Shown: positions 23,341 to 36,330, numbered from the stretch's first letter. The stretch is 64,000 bases of DNA from Mactromeris polynyma (GCA_032209605.1 JASFXZ010000009.1:21129553-21193552), one strand, 5' to 3'. The notes: a model not told the origin generated them from the sequence alone. A program made the numbers and translations.

Positions 23341-24267
23341 GAATGTCGCTTTCCCTTTCACCGTGTTTCAGATAAATATGGTGGTCGTCAGTTAATCAGT
23401 GTTGCTCGCTTGGAAAAAGCACACTTAAGCAGTTTTTTATGTTTTATCAAACGAGTTTAAGCTATATTTCTAATCATAGGTATGTTCGGCTGATTAACGA
23501 CAGTAGCTTGCGCACTCGTCATAGAAATATGGCTTCTCGGTTTTAAAGTTATAAGAATTCATACATCACTTTAAATCGACATTCTCATTTTTTGTTTATA
23601 TAAGTAAGTCAAATTTCATTTTTGATTAAAAATGACAGCAAAGAAAGTGTATGAAAATGTCAAGGACTTGTTATACACATGTGAGTAACAAACAGCTGAT
23701 ATAAGTCATGGATTCACCAATATAGGAACAAGCAAGGCACAAAATGAGTTTTCACCATCCAGTGTTTATGTAGGTGTGGGGACAGCAATTTCAATGATTG
23801 GTTTTCGCTGACTTATTTTGTTATTTGGGAGATAGAGAATGTGTAAATGAAATCACGAGAAAACCGTTGAATAACGTAATATTTGTATTTAATTGGTCAC
23901 TGGAAGACGACTGACAGTTTATGGTGCATGGAAAGTATGCGTGTACATCCAGTCGTACATTTATATCATACCACCGTCGATCGAAATGGTTAATTATAAA
24001 TGATATGAATGTCCTTAATATTTTCTGTATTTCATTACAGGCAGTTTCAAAATCCGCGTAGACCAAGCGTTAAATGAAGTGATATAATTGTTCGATTATA
24101 GATTGATGTGTTTTATTTTTATTCCAAATTTTGTTTGCATTTTTTTCGTTAATATTTATTTTATTATATTTTATCTGACTGTAATCAAGTCATTTATATA
24201 CTGTTTTGTGTATTTATATATTCGCGCGAAAAGCATGCTAAGCAAAATCTACAAAATAATGAGTTAC

Positions 24268-24350
24268 AAAATGCAGGGACTCGAACCCACGCCCATAAAA
24301 AGTGCCACGAAGTGTACAATATGAAGCTTAGCCAACTGCGCTACGGAGGC
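24268..24350 (-). repeat. tRNA-like pseudogene or SINE head
   Basis: On the minus strand an A-box-like TAGCGCAGTTGGCTAAG and a B-box GGTTCGAGTCC are correctly ordered. The 3' end does not pair with the 5' GCCTCCG, so no acceptor stem forms and this is not a working tRNA. Confidence 0.5.
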
Positions 24351-25321
24351 AGTTAAAACAATATTTGGATTATTTCATTATTAAATGTACTGGTATGCCC
24401 AATTGCTAATAGTTTATACATGGTACGTAAGGTATGAGGCCCCTCAAGTGGTGTATTCGATTCCAAATTTACGTCGTTTAGTTGAAACTCATTCGTTTGA
24501 CCTTAATTGTGTAACATGTTCTCAGCACGTTTTGTAACAGGAGCCACACCACATATCTTTCTACGTCGCACAAATTAAAAGTGTACTTTACACACAACAT
24601 AACGAACTACTACTTTGTAAAGCCCTTAAAATCAAAATACAGAACAGCGAGAACGAAAGTTGTGCTTCAATAACTACTCGTATAACTAACATATCACTAG
24701 CGTAACAACATATACACACATGTATACACAACTAGTACAATATTCTCAACAATGTACTTTATTCACAATGTAAATTTATTGTATCCGGGCCCCCAATCTC
24801 TCAATGCAATATTACACAAAGTGTCTACACAAGGCGTTACCGTTATAATATCTCCACTGGTTACCGCTATGTGTTTTGCCAGCAACGTTTTGATTGGCTT
24901 ACCTGAGGGCACCTCTCATGTCGTCATTGTGTAAACTCAAATTCAAAAGACTATCTATAGATCTATCTAACAGGTAAGACATGATTTAAAATTATTTCGA
25001 CAAAAATGCATTTTTTCAGTTTCTAGGTCAGTGATGTTATAGTTCTTTTGCATTCGACTCAAATATATGTATGGGCAATGTTTGCATGTTAAAATACTGG
25101 CATAAAAGTGTTTATTTGAGTTGAAAATTACGATAAATTAAAATTGCTCTCATCCATTTGTGAGCCTACATGGGTCAAACAACAATGCTAGATGATGATC
25201 ATTTTGTATGATGTTTATTTTTGCAATTAATATTTATGCTATGTTTTGTGCACATATTTCAAAGCGTGAAGATATTGATGTTAATTGATACTTTGAAACC
25301 TGATATGACTATACAGCTGTT

Positions 25322-25331
25322 GTCACGTGAC
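25322..25331. promoter_or_regulatory. Palindromic E-box GTCACGTGAC
   Basis: A perfect 10-bp palindrome identical to the CLEAR/USF-type E-box is followed by CGCGTCCATCTTTTCG (YY1-like CCATCTT). It lies 1.5 kb upstream of the host gene's first recognised exon and could mark its promoter. A matching 5' exon donor was not found nearby. Confidence 0.3.
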
Positions 25332-26829
25332 TTACTGTGCGCGTCCATCTTTTCGTTTTGGTGGCAATGATATGGAATAATACGTCAATACAGCCTTTTT
25401 AAATCCTAGTCGAAAATGAAATCACGCATGCCTCTCTTAGACCACACCAAATTGATTTGTAGTTCGTCGGATTTACCGCTCCTTTAAAATTGTATTTGCT
25501 GTGCGCGAAATTTCTGCGCTAATAAAGGCTATTTTTCGCATTTAAAGGTATTCTCATTCATTTGATTACATTTCGGTACAAATGCTACCATAAGCTCAAG
25601 CGTTCGGGAGATCCAACGCTTTCCGAAAATCGTTTGTTTTTGTCCACATTTTCCGAAAATCGTCTGTCCATATTTAAAGCTATCAAGAGTAGTCGTTCTT
25701 GAATGTCGTTCGTAACATCTTTTCATTGGCTTAGAACTTCAATAAACCATTCGCTATGCATTTCACACACGGTGTCATGAAAATATTACGGACAGTTAGC
25801 GCCTCTAAACTGGCCCACACTTAACATCGTTGATATAATCTAACATTAAAATCACATTTGTACATCCTTAAAGACGACAACGATATTAAATATATGCCTA
25901 GCAAACGTAGTTTAAACATTCCCACAATGCATTATAAACATGGGAGTATCTGCAACATGTGCTAGGATCGTAGAAGATGTGCAGGAAATTTACAATAAAT
26001 GCATAAAAACTTAGGCTAAATAAACGTTGATAAAATCGCTAAACAGACATTTGAAGGTTTGGGATACTTGTGCAACATGATATACTTGTGACAAGCTTGG
26101 AAAATCATACGAATACTGGAAAATTCATGCAGTCGCGAAAAGAGATGACAATAGAAAATGTAAACGAATTCGGATAGAATAAAGCTAGATTAAGAATCGC
26201 CCTGTCTGTCAGTCGGTGTGTCCAGATATTAAATATTTAGTTTAAGGCAAGAAATACTTAATCAGTTTTCAAGGAAATGTAACTTGGCAAACATAGCAAT
26301 CAGAAGTTTAGATCCACCAAGACATTTTTAACGAGAATTTATGACCCATTAACAGAAACTAGTTGTGCATCTCATGGTAACATTAAAGTCGAAGCGGGTA
26401 GCTCTCATAAGCACAATGTGCTTAATGTGAGCTTATGGGGTTGCCTGATGTCTAGTTTTAAGTTTGCAATTGATGTTTTTGCAAGTTCTATGTTTGTAGG
26501 CAATTGTCCACCTTCCATTGCAAATTAAGGCCAGAATATTCAATAACTGGTGCAATATTGTGACTGCAAAACGGGAGAAAAACTGTTTTGGTGCATAATG
26601 CATATTCTTTACCTTGAAGTGAGGTTTTACTGTATATTGAATTATTTATCTGAAGTCGGCTGGATGAAATAATTTACATGACAATGTATTGAAAGCCCAT
26701 ACACAATATTAACTAGATACAAGGGTCCTATGAAGTTAAATGTTCAATTAGTAATTATATTATAGAGAAACTTGAATGTTTATTTTACCCTTAAAATACC
26801 ATGTTACATGTATTATTTGTATCTTTCAG

Positions 26830-29800
26830 ATTGAAATATAAACATATACAAACAAGCTTATAAGACAAGTTATCAGCATGATCTCCATTCTGTATTTGGC
26901 TACTAGGTAAGTTGTTTTAAATACTTGATGACTAGACAGGTGTCTTGTCTGCATGTATGTTCCATGGCTGTCCTTAATAAATTATTTGTTTGGCATAAAC
27001 TAGTCCAGCATACATGTCTGTGTACTCCGACTTTTACATGCGTAATAGATGAACAGCGGCAGTATAGAGATGTGACGTCCGAGGCTGGACTAGGCATAAC
27101 CCTACCCGGCAAAATTTAAGCAAATATTCCTTGGTAGCTCTCTACTCTCTGTATATCTGTATGTATAGTGAGAAAACTTCAATCTTCTCATCTGAAACTG
27201 CTAGAAGAATTGCTAATTTATTTCACAGGAAAAGTCCCAAGGTTGTTCCATCATCCATGCTTTAACCTGGCTGTCAAGGGCAATGCCACTTTTCACCTGT
27301 TGGTATACAGTAAAACCTCAGGAATAAGACCACTCTTGGGAACCTAGAATACTGGTCTTAATAATGAGGTGGTATTAATATTGAGGTTTAATAAAGAACA
27401 AAATGGTGACCATTGTATTCTTATTTTGATGTGATTTAGGTGCACATGATCTTTATGTGAGATTTTACTGTATTGTGGAATCATGAAGTCTTACCTGATC
27501 ACAAATTTCTTTCAAATGGTCTTTGTGTAATTCCAATATTAGTGTTACAAAATTCATTTTGAATTTTTGAATTACTGTATAATGTTAAAGAAGCTGCAAT
27601 GTTCCGTTTCAGTGACCATCATGGTCTCAAACTTTATGGATATACAGTTTGAAAAATTGCTCAAAAATCCTCTTGTTACAAATTAATTCTGCCTCTACAG
27701 TCTATGCGAAAGACCGTCGGACCTCGGACCTGACCGGCAAAATTTGAAGAGGTCCGATAAAATTTACAATTTCACTGGCCCTCCTGGCCGGTGGATTATT
27801 TCATAATATTTGGGAACAAAAATAGCCATAACTTGAGTGGAACTATCTTCAACGATTTTCATTGGTTTATAACAAATTATTTGAGGTAAACGTCTTTTAA
27901 AACATGTACATGTGGATCGTTAAGATGTAAAAACAAAGCATCAACGTTCGTACATGAATGCGCATGCGTATTTGAGGAAGACAAAAACGAAAGTAGCAGG
28001 CGCATTCAGAAATTAGAAAGTTCTGACTGTACGAAGCACCAATTCCGAAACTAATTGACAGGTATAATCATTTGTCAGCTAAATTGCACCGAATGTTTAC
28101 AAATCAAGCCTGTGCCACTTCTATTGAATCTCTGAGAGCGTCTATGTCAATAATGTATTACTACGCAGCACATTGTGCGAGTTGTTCTGTCGCGAAGTAG
28201 TCCGTGTAACAAATAAGTTATTGTGATATTTTACGTTGGAATATCATATATTTATTCAAAATACATACGTAAAATTTTGAATTTATGTAAATAAAACCCA
28301 AAATATGTGCAAAAATAGCCATATGCACAATTAAAAAACATCGTACTTACGGTACGAAAACATTCGAGTACGAAATATCACGACAATTTCACTTTCGTTT
28401 TAACAACAATGTCGAGCATGATTCTGTCGAGAGAGGAAGTTTAATCACCTCAAAACAGCTAGATATCATCAAAAATGCGCTGAAATAATTTCAAACTCTT
28501 AAATATCTTATTTGTAACTGAAAGTGCGATCAAAATGTCAAGTCAATATAAACATCCATTTGTGAACTGCACTCGCCCTGTCTACCAGTATCTGTTAGTA
28601 AAACAGTTTTTATCTGTTGATACTTGTTTTTTATGTTTGCATAATTATAATTTTCTAGTTACTTATTTGTTAGTGTTTTATGAATGTGTTTTTAAATAAC
28701 TCCTGTATGGAAGATGTGTTCAAGTTTGGAATATGTCAAACAACCAGTAGTTGAACTTAATGCATAAATAAATGATTTCATATTTATAAATGACTGAATC
28801 TTTTGACAATATTCATGTCGCTATCTAGGAGATACACATACCATTCTACATTTATATTATGGGTTGTTCTAAAATGACCCATTCAATGTAATGTTGAGAA
28901 AACTACATTGTCATAGTTTTCATTGGTGGTAAATATTTTTAGCTACTGAAACTAGGCAAAGCATCAGATTTACTTCCCGATCAGTGATTTTGAATAGATC
29001 TCATAATTATAATTTAAGAATACAGGTAGTTATAAACTTTATACATTATGTCAAAGTGCATAAATGGAAATGCAGACCATTTTGTGTTGCCATTTTACAC
29101 ATTGACCTTATTAAACTTTAAGTTTAACCAATTTCAGCTTAATAGAATAGGAATTTAATAGTTATTTAGTATACTTCACGATTTTGGTCATTATCAATTT
29201 CCGGGCCAGTAATATTCTGTCCGGGCCAGTAATACTTCCAAGTTTACCAGTCCTCCAGTCCAGTAATATGTCCGCATCTTGCACATAGACTGCCCCTAGT
29301 TTAAACATAATTTAATTTTCAGTTAAATTTCACACTTATGATCTTGTCATGCTTGAATGAATTGTGTAATACTATTTATGTAATTTCAAATAATATATTG
29401 ATAAAGAATTTCATAGATATATAAACCATTTTATATGTCTGTGATAATTTCAACTAATTTTCATTTACATAAATAGAATATAAAATACCACTCATACGAA
29501 AATGTGGACCTTAGCAAATGTTTATTGTGTATCTCTGCAAGTACTGCATCTTGCTTCAGGAGTTGTAAGGTTGTGATATTCAATTCTTACCAAGTATTGG
29601 AAGTATTCAAGTGTATTGTCATTAGGCAGCTCTTGTTCTCAGATGTTCATACATGGTTATTTAATTTTTCAGTGCTGCAAAGAAATGGTTAGGAAACCAG
29701 CAGGTAAATAGTATTCTGTTTATTCTCATTAGGCAGTTTTAAGTGATGTGTCTTATGGTGATAAAGTAATAAATACTGATAGATTATCTGCATGTGTTTG

Positions 29801-32800
29801 GACTAAACAGACATCATACATTGTAGTACCCCAACCATGAATTGTTAAAATTTATTTACAAACATAATTATAAATGGATGTTGGGTGGTTCAACCACAAT
29901 GAATTCTGATGATTTATTCCAATTTAATGTCAGCATAATTATGCTGAAATTGCTAAAAAAAACTCAAACATATCAATATTTTCATATTTTCGTGAAGACA
30001 TGAGGCTGAGATGTCACTGAGACAATGCTTCAGGGAAATTGTTTAGGGAACATATGTTTGAATATGTGATGTGGCCATTATTTGCATGAATACTCCACTA
30101 GTGCATTATGAGAAATAAGGTTACTGATGAAGATTATTTTGTTATTTGCAGGAATTGTTTGAGTCAACAGTTGAAGTGGATGTAGTAGAACTTGATCATA
30201 CCATGCCTGTTTTGCAGGCTCTGTCAATAAATGAAGACAAGAGCCCCTACACTACTGTTGATCCACTGGTAGGTTCAGAGAGATATATTTTTGTTGATTT
30301 TAAAAATGTATGTAATCTTTATTCAATAACTGTCCATCCGTTATTTATAGTCACAGATTCTGAACATCTGTACAATTCATATCAGCAGTATTGTCAACTT
30401 TGATTTGTATTCATAATGTGCTTGGTATAACAAGTGTAAGTTACTGTGAACTCATCTGCATTGCACATTCTGTGCAAGTCCAAAATATAAATGTAAACAT
30501 GACAGGCAATTGATAAAACAGCCTAAAATGCATGCACGAGTGCTATTAGAAAAGTAACATAAACATTTATTGTGTATTTCAGATGGAATTTGAATTTGAA
30601 GAAGAGGTATGTTATTTATTGTTATGTATTAGATTGACAGAGAGTTATGTTATGTCTGCACCATAATAGTTCTTTAAACATTGCTTAGGTATTACAAATT
30701 GACAATTCTAGCCTAAAAATGACTAACACAATTTTTACATCTATATTCACATGTTGGTCTATTGAACCGATGGGTAACAAGAAATGTTATTAAAAAGTCA
30801 ATAATTATTTTCAAAATTCTATTTGAATTGATTAATTAATTTATAAAATAAGTCATATCTATTGAATCGGAGTACGAGCATCAATCATACCGACGGACCT
30901 GGTCATTCTTGCCATCTTTTCTGTTTTTCGTGTTGGACATGATTGCATTGAAATGTACCACTTACGACATAGTATGCGTGATCCTCGTGCAAAAAGTTGA
31001 AAATCTTACTAGCCCTCATACATGGTCAACCATGACGATAAATACGTATTCTTTTTGTGAAAGTCGAGTATTTTGTATAATACTATAATGCCAAATTTTA
31101 AGTCGGAATATACAACTTTTTTCTTAAACTTGTATTTTATCACACGGACATTTAGAAAATTTGTTCAGTGTATATAAGAAAGTAAAGAATGAATAGTTGT
31201 TTGTAATCATCCCCCCCTCACACTCAAAATTTAAGGGGTATACTAGATGAGTCACTCTGTTCATTGATTTTATGTTGTAGGTTGCTTGATGTTGATATTA
31301 ATATAACTAATATAAATATTATTTGTTTATTTCAGCTCGAATGGGAATACGAGCAGGTATGTTGTTGACTGTTATTTTGTTGATTGACTTAAGTCACTTA
31401 AGTATTGAATCTCATACTAAACATACAGCTGCATCTTTGCCTTATCTTCATTGGTTACAATGGAGCATTTTGTCAGTGGGGATTTTCTTTTTTATAAACA
31501 TTTTAATTCTGCTCAAATTGATGCAAAGAATCAAACCATAAATTGTACTGTTAGTAAGAAAATGAGGTCGAAAGGTTGACGAAAGGTTGACGGAATATTT
31601 CCAGAAAGTTTGACAGTTTATTGCAGTTAAATATGTATTCCTAGATTTTTATGTTCATATTCACGTTGTTCTTTTTTCTGTATTGTAGTTTGTGATGTAT
31701 GAGGATTACCAGGATGTGATAATTGGTATGTATATTTCATGTATGTTCCATTTTAAGTTGAGTGTGAAACATGTAGGCTAGAATGTGTCTGTCTGTCTGT
31801 CTTAATTATCTCCCCTAGCTGTACATTAAACTCTACCATCATAAATGTTGCTTGATGATGGATATTTGGATAAAATGAGCATTTCACATTGAAAACATGG
31901 TTGTTCATCTGAGCATGCTCAAAGTGAGCTATTAGAATCGCAATGTGTCCATCAACAATGTTAGCATTCCCGAGATCACATCTTCACTTGATCTGCATGC
32001 ACTTTGGTCAGAATGTTTGTTTTGATGAAATCTGCACATTTATTTCAAGCAATTTGTGCTTATCATGTTTTAATTATGAATGCTAATTTTATATGCATGG
32101 TCAAGATTTTATTTGGGCAAAACAATTGAGAGATGTAATGGTATTTTAGCATACAGTCAATGTTTTAATGAGTAACTTAGTGGTCAGAGGGTAGAGTACC
32201 TGACTTCTGATCCAAAGGTCATGAGTTGGAATCCCTTTGGGCAATTTGATACATGTCACGCACTCGCCTTAATACACCAAGACAAAAGCTGTGATCTTTG
32301 ACCTCTGTCAGCATAGCTAAATAAGTAAATGTTTGTTATACTGTGTTGTGGCATAAAATTAATTTAGTCTCATATAAGTCGATAAAATTTGCAATTAGAC
32401 TTTTCTATTTTTGGTGTTTCAGTTGACCTTAGCTCACATACATCCACACCAGATGATGATAATACGTCAGTACCAGTGACAGAGGTAATGTCATAGCTAT
32501 TTCGGGGTCTGTCGTATTTTAGGGGGGGGGGGTTCCAAAACAATTATTTTTTGCTTTTCTCAACTACTACAAACAACAACACAATTCTTTGGGGGGGTGG
32601 GCACTCCCCCTCCCTCCCCATTCTCAATTTGTTTATTTCTTAACTCACAACACCAAAAAGTCTTAGGTGAGTCTTAACAATTTTTTTTAAAATTCTTCGG
32701 GCCCCCCCCCCCTCCCCCCCAAAAAAACAGTTCTCAGAAACTGTTCCAAGGTATACCTTTGAAACTAAACAGACAAGCATCATGCACCTGAAGGCGGTGC

Positions 32801-34928
32801 TCTTGTTTGAAACTCGGGTAGCTCAATCTGTCATCAGTTCTGTTAAATCATACTTTATTCCTTTATAAAGATTAATTTGGTACTGCCAGTGATGTAAAAT
32901 CACCTGTGTATGGACAAGATGTACACAAAGTTAACAAATATCCCCTGTGTATTGAAATATAACATACCATGCTAAAAATGAAACGCACATGTCTGTGAAA
33001 TTTCTCTGTCACTTAAACACTGCATATGATTGGAAACATTTATGAAATCAGAAGTAACAAATGTACTGTGTTTGTGTTATTTAGGCATCTGATACTACTT
33101 ACCATACGAAAGATGACACGTCCATTTCAAACGGACATGATACTACTTACCATACGAAAGATGACACGTCCATTTCAAACGGACATGATACTACTTACCA
33201 TACGAAAGATGACACGTCCATTTCAAATGGACATGATACTACTTACCATACGAAAAATGACACGTCCATTTCAAACGGACAGTCTCTACATGTTGAAACA
33301 TCAGTGCATAATTTTGATGAAGAAAGGTGAGTTATTATGCTATCACAACAGCTTGTATTTTTCCAGACAGTTGTCCCAAATTATATTCAGCTGTAATGGA
33401 GTGATTTACATTAAACTTTGTGCATACGGTGTTTACATTGACAATAGTTATATAAGTAATATACTTACATATAATGAAGTTTTGTTGTATTGAATGCACA
33501 TATTTGTGTTAACCTTGGTAGATTAGAATTTTTAGTTTTGACAGTTTGAACCACTGCTGTCTTGTCCGGTTAAAATTAATTCAGATAGTGCAGTAAAAAA
33601 ATAGATCTACGTAAAGTATATATCTGGTCTAGTTGAGTCTTAGGCCCTCATAATTTTGGACAACTCCATTATTTTCTGTTGCCATGACATGTGAAGTACA
33701 TGATAAAATAAAATGTTTTTCTTCTTACTTGAACTCTCCTCTCACTGTTTGAACTTAAATTTTCATGAACAAAATAATTCATGTTTAAAGACTTTTGAGG
33801 ATAATAGAAATATATTAACACTCAGAAGCCCAGAGTGAACATGCAGAAAATTGTTCATTTCATGGTATGGTATTTATTGTAAATTATGTTATATTTCAGT
33901 GATGTAAGCAAGTCCTTTACTCTAGCTACGGCCACTGTAGTCACCATAGTCACCATAGTCAGGGCAACTAGTTCTGTTGATGGTCGGGATGGACAAAATA
34001 GGTACCATATCATTTTACTACATACTACTTTTCCTAGCCCTGCATATGTGTCTCTGTACTCTGACTTTTACTCTGTACTCTGACTTTTACTTGTGTCTTC
34101 GTAACAGTGCCACGCTCAAGCCTACAGGAAAACGTGGGATTTTGCCATGCAATTTCAAACCCAGATTTTGTATTTACCTCCATTAGGGAGAGCACAATAC
34201 TCAGCATCAATCACTGATTCTGTATTTCCTTCCATTAAGGAGAGCTCAGTGTATTTACCTTCATTGAGGAGAGCTCAGTGCATGAAATCAAACCAATATT
34301 CTGTATTTACCTTCATTGAGGAGAGCTCGAGTGCTTGCAATCAAACCCAGAGTCTTTATTTACCATCATTGAGGAGAGCTCAATGCAGGAAATCAAACTT
34401 ATGGACAGTTTAATAAAGGTAAAAGTCACTAATTTTAAGGTCTTGTATGCATCTATTACAACAAGTATGGTACCCACTAGTCGATCTAAGTTGTAAGTGT
34501 CAAAACTTGCACTGGCTTGTCTAAAGTCGGGAGCTTTAATTAGGGGAGGGGTGCTTATTAGGGAATATTGTCTTAATGTGTTGCCTTCTTGAATTAAAGG
34601 TATTATTATAATTATCAACAAATGGCAGACAAATCACTGATGTACTATTGGATCATTTCTTTTATAGCATGGGATACAAACTTACAAGTATATTGCCAGG
34701 CAGTGTGTAAAATATCAAATTTTCAGTATTAGCAAGAGAAGTCTGGGTTATGCCACACAAACAACTTTTTATGGTTGGCCTCACAATTAATGTTATCATG
34801 TAGAATAAATAAGTTTATGCTAAACATTTAATGCTTTATGTTTTAGCTCAAGAGGACAAAGAAAACGTCCCATTGTCTCCTGTAAAATAAAGGATGAAAC
34901 ACTACGTACGCCTCTCACGACTGTGTGA
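26830..34928 (+). CDS. Ten-exon host gene of unknown function (248 codons)
   Basis: Coding exons: 26878-26906, 29673-29703, 30152-30268, 30583-30606, 31336-31356, 31689-31725, 32423-32484, 33085-33326, 33900-34001 and 34847-34928. All introns are GT-AG with good acceptor tracts. Phases agree at every junction and the sum is 747 nt including TGA. The ATG at 26878 is the first in-frame start in its exon; an in-frame TAA lies upstream. The protein begins with a short hydrophobic stretch, has KKWLGNQQ, an acidic-aromatic centre (MEFEFEEE, LEWEYEQ), a 16-residue repeat rich in D/T/S, and a basic end (RGQRKRPIVSCKIK). No domain is recognised with confidence. 5' exons, polyadenylation and the last frame are uncertain. 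Confidence 0.7.
27305..27480 (+). repeat. Dispersed repeat in intron 1 (copy of 35158-35340)
   Basis: CAGTAAAACCTC starts both copies, followed by ATAAGACCACTCTTGGGA and several GAGGTGGT-TT motifs. A more diverged relative may lie at 21730-21870. Confidence 0.5.
27698..29292. mobile_element. 1.6-kb DNA-transposon-like unit in intron 1
   Basis: The left end CAGTCTATGCGAAAGA is mirrored at the right end, where the minus strand from 29292 reads CAGTCTATGTGCAAGA. Both ends continue into GC-rich, GGCC-containing sequence unlike the AT-rich middle. No transposase frame is present. The flanks share only about six bases, imperfectly. Confidence 0.5.
30583..30606 (+). CDS. 24-nt microexon of the host gene
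   Basis: It encodes MEFEFEEE in phase 0-0 between TATTTCAG and GTATGTTA. It resembles the next exon in both its residues and its downstream intron. Confidence 0.65.
31336..31356 (+). CDS. 21-nt microexon of the host gene
   Basis: It encodes LEWEYEQ in phase 0-0 between TATTTCAG and GTATGTTG. Skipping it leaves the frame intact, so regulated inclusion is possible. Confidence 0.65.
32161..32300 (+). repeat. Degenerate tRNA-derived SINE in intron 6
   Basis: An A-box-like TGGTCAGAGGGTAGAGT is followed by GACTTCTGATC and a B-box-like GAGTTGGAATCCC, in the order of a tRNA-derived SINE head. The body is too diverged to name. Confidence 0.5.
32519..32735. repeat. Poly-G and poly-C tracts in intron 7
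   Basis: Runs of 7-10 G and 7-13 C occur within 220 bases. They could fold as G-quadruplex or i-motif structures, and run lengths may be assembly-sensitive. Confidence 0.6.
33085..33326 (+). CDS. Exon with four 16-residue repeats
   Basis: The 48-bp unit encodes HDTTYHTKDDTSISNG and occurs four times with only a few base changes (the first copy starts SDTTYH, the last has N for D). The exon closes with an acidic NFDEE before GTGAGT. Near identity implies recent expansion. Confidence 0.75.
34150..34410. repeat. Diverged ~50-bp repeats in intron 9
   Basis: CTGTATTTACCTTCATTGAG followed by GAGAGCTCA recurs about five times. Confidence 0.75.
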
Positions 34929-35157
34929 GGAGCGAAGATGCAGCTAGTTATCCAGCCTCAACAAAATCTTTATTTAATTCCAATGAGGACAATATGATGA
35001 ATCCGTTGAAAGTGAAAAAAAGGTATGTTCTCTTTGTCCATTTCCTGACATTGTTTCTAGATCTTAGGAGGTCCTCTTTGATACTTGGAGAATATATGAT
35101 GTTTGGGGACATGAAAAAGTGGCCTATTTCATTTGATATATTATTCACAAAACAAAG

Positions 35158-35340
35158 TACAGTAAAACCTCGATAATAAGACCACCCTTGGGACCCTTGA
35201 AAACTGGTTGATATATTGAGGTGGTCTTCATATTGAGGTTGAATAAGGAACAAAACAGTGAAAATGGACTTGAAAATTGTGTTCTTAATATCAAGGTGGT
35301 CTTATTATTGAGGTGGTCTTAAAGTGAGGTCTTGCTGTAA
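35158..35340 (+). repeat. Dispersed repeat, relative of 27305-27480
   Basis: CAGTAAAACCTCGATAATAA opens it, with ACCACCCTTGGGA and repeated GAGGTGGTCTT motifs. The two plus-strand copies differ in length. Confidence 0.5.
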
Positions 35341-35740
35341 TCTATAGTTTTTATTTGACATTACGCTAATCCATTCTAAACTGGGAATATGGTTCTACTG
35401 TTGAGAGTTTGCAACTAAAGCTAGCACTTTGAATTATTTCGTATTAAGATGTTTTAAAAGAGAACATAGATTGTATGCGAAGATGTTTAGGAAAATTATT
35501 ACTTGCATGGGTTGTCTTGTGTAATATACTATCTCATTGTAAGGGGAATTGAAATGAAAGGGAGTCTTCCTATTTGATAATATTTAATAATAATTGTCAA
35601 ACAAATCCTTATCATCATATTTATATTTTATTCCTATTTAGTATGTCTTAACAAATGAAATGACAAATTTGGTTCACTGACATATGCAATGTTTGTATGT
35701 GGGGGCTATATAGAACTGGCCGTTTGTAAACAAAATTTGT

Positions 35741-36330
35741 CCAGGCTATTTCTCGGCAAGCCTTATTCGGATTTCATTGAAACTTAACAAGACTTACTAG
35801 TATCAAGCCTAGTTGTGCATATCTTCGGCACATCATGCTAAGACAAATTTTTACTCAATTGTGGCCTTTATTTTTTGTGATTTTTTGTCTTGGCTATTTC
35901 TCGGCTATGCTTGGTCGCTTTTCAGTGAAACTTCACAAGACTTAATAGTACTAAGCCTAGTTTTGCATGTCGTCGGTACGTTAGGCTTGGAACAATTTTC
36001 ACTGGGTTATGGCCCTTCGTTATTTCTCATGAATATTTTTTGTCTGGGTTATTTCTCGGCTACCCTTTGTCGGATTTCAGTGAAACTTCACAAGACTTAA
36101 TAGTACCAAGCCTAGTTGTGCATATCATAGGCACGTGATGCTTGGATATATGTTCACTGGGTTATGACCCTTGGTTTTGTTCTTTAATATTTTTTGTCTA
36201 GGCTATTTCTTGGCTACCCTTGGTGGGATTTCAGTGAAACTTCACAAGAATTAGTAGTACCAAGCATACTTGTGCATATCATGGGCGCATCATGTTTGGG
36301 TAAACTTCATGAGTTATGACACTTTGCTAT
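35741..36330 (+). repeat. Four ~155-bp tandem repeats
   Basis: GGCTATTTCTCGG, CAGTGAAACTTCACAAGACT and AAGCCTAGTTGTGCATATC recur in order, with starts near 35741, 35889, 36044 and 36199. The plus-strand frame 35813-36100 lies within them and is not a gene. Confidence 0.85.

Noticed and set aside
22990..23460. 156-codon plus frame
   Set aside because: It overlaps the dispersed repeat and SINE-like domain and has no protein motif.
29504..29692. 62-codon plus frame overlapping exon 2
   Set aside because: It is in a different frame from the spliced gene model, which uses only 29673-29703, and the rest is intron.
35813..36100. 95-codon plus frame
   Set aside because: It lies inside the 155-bp tandem repeats.
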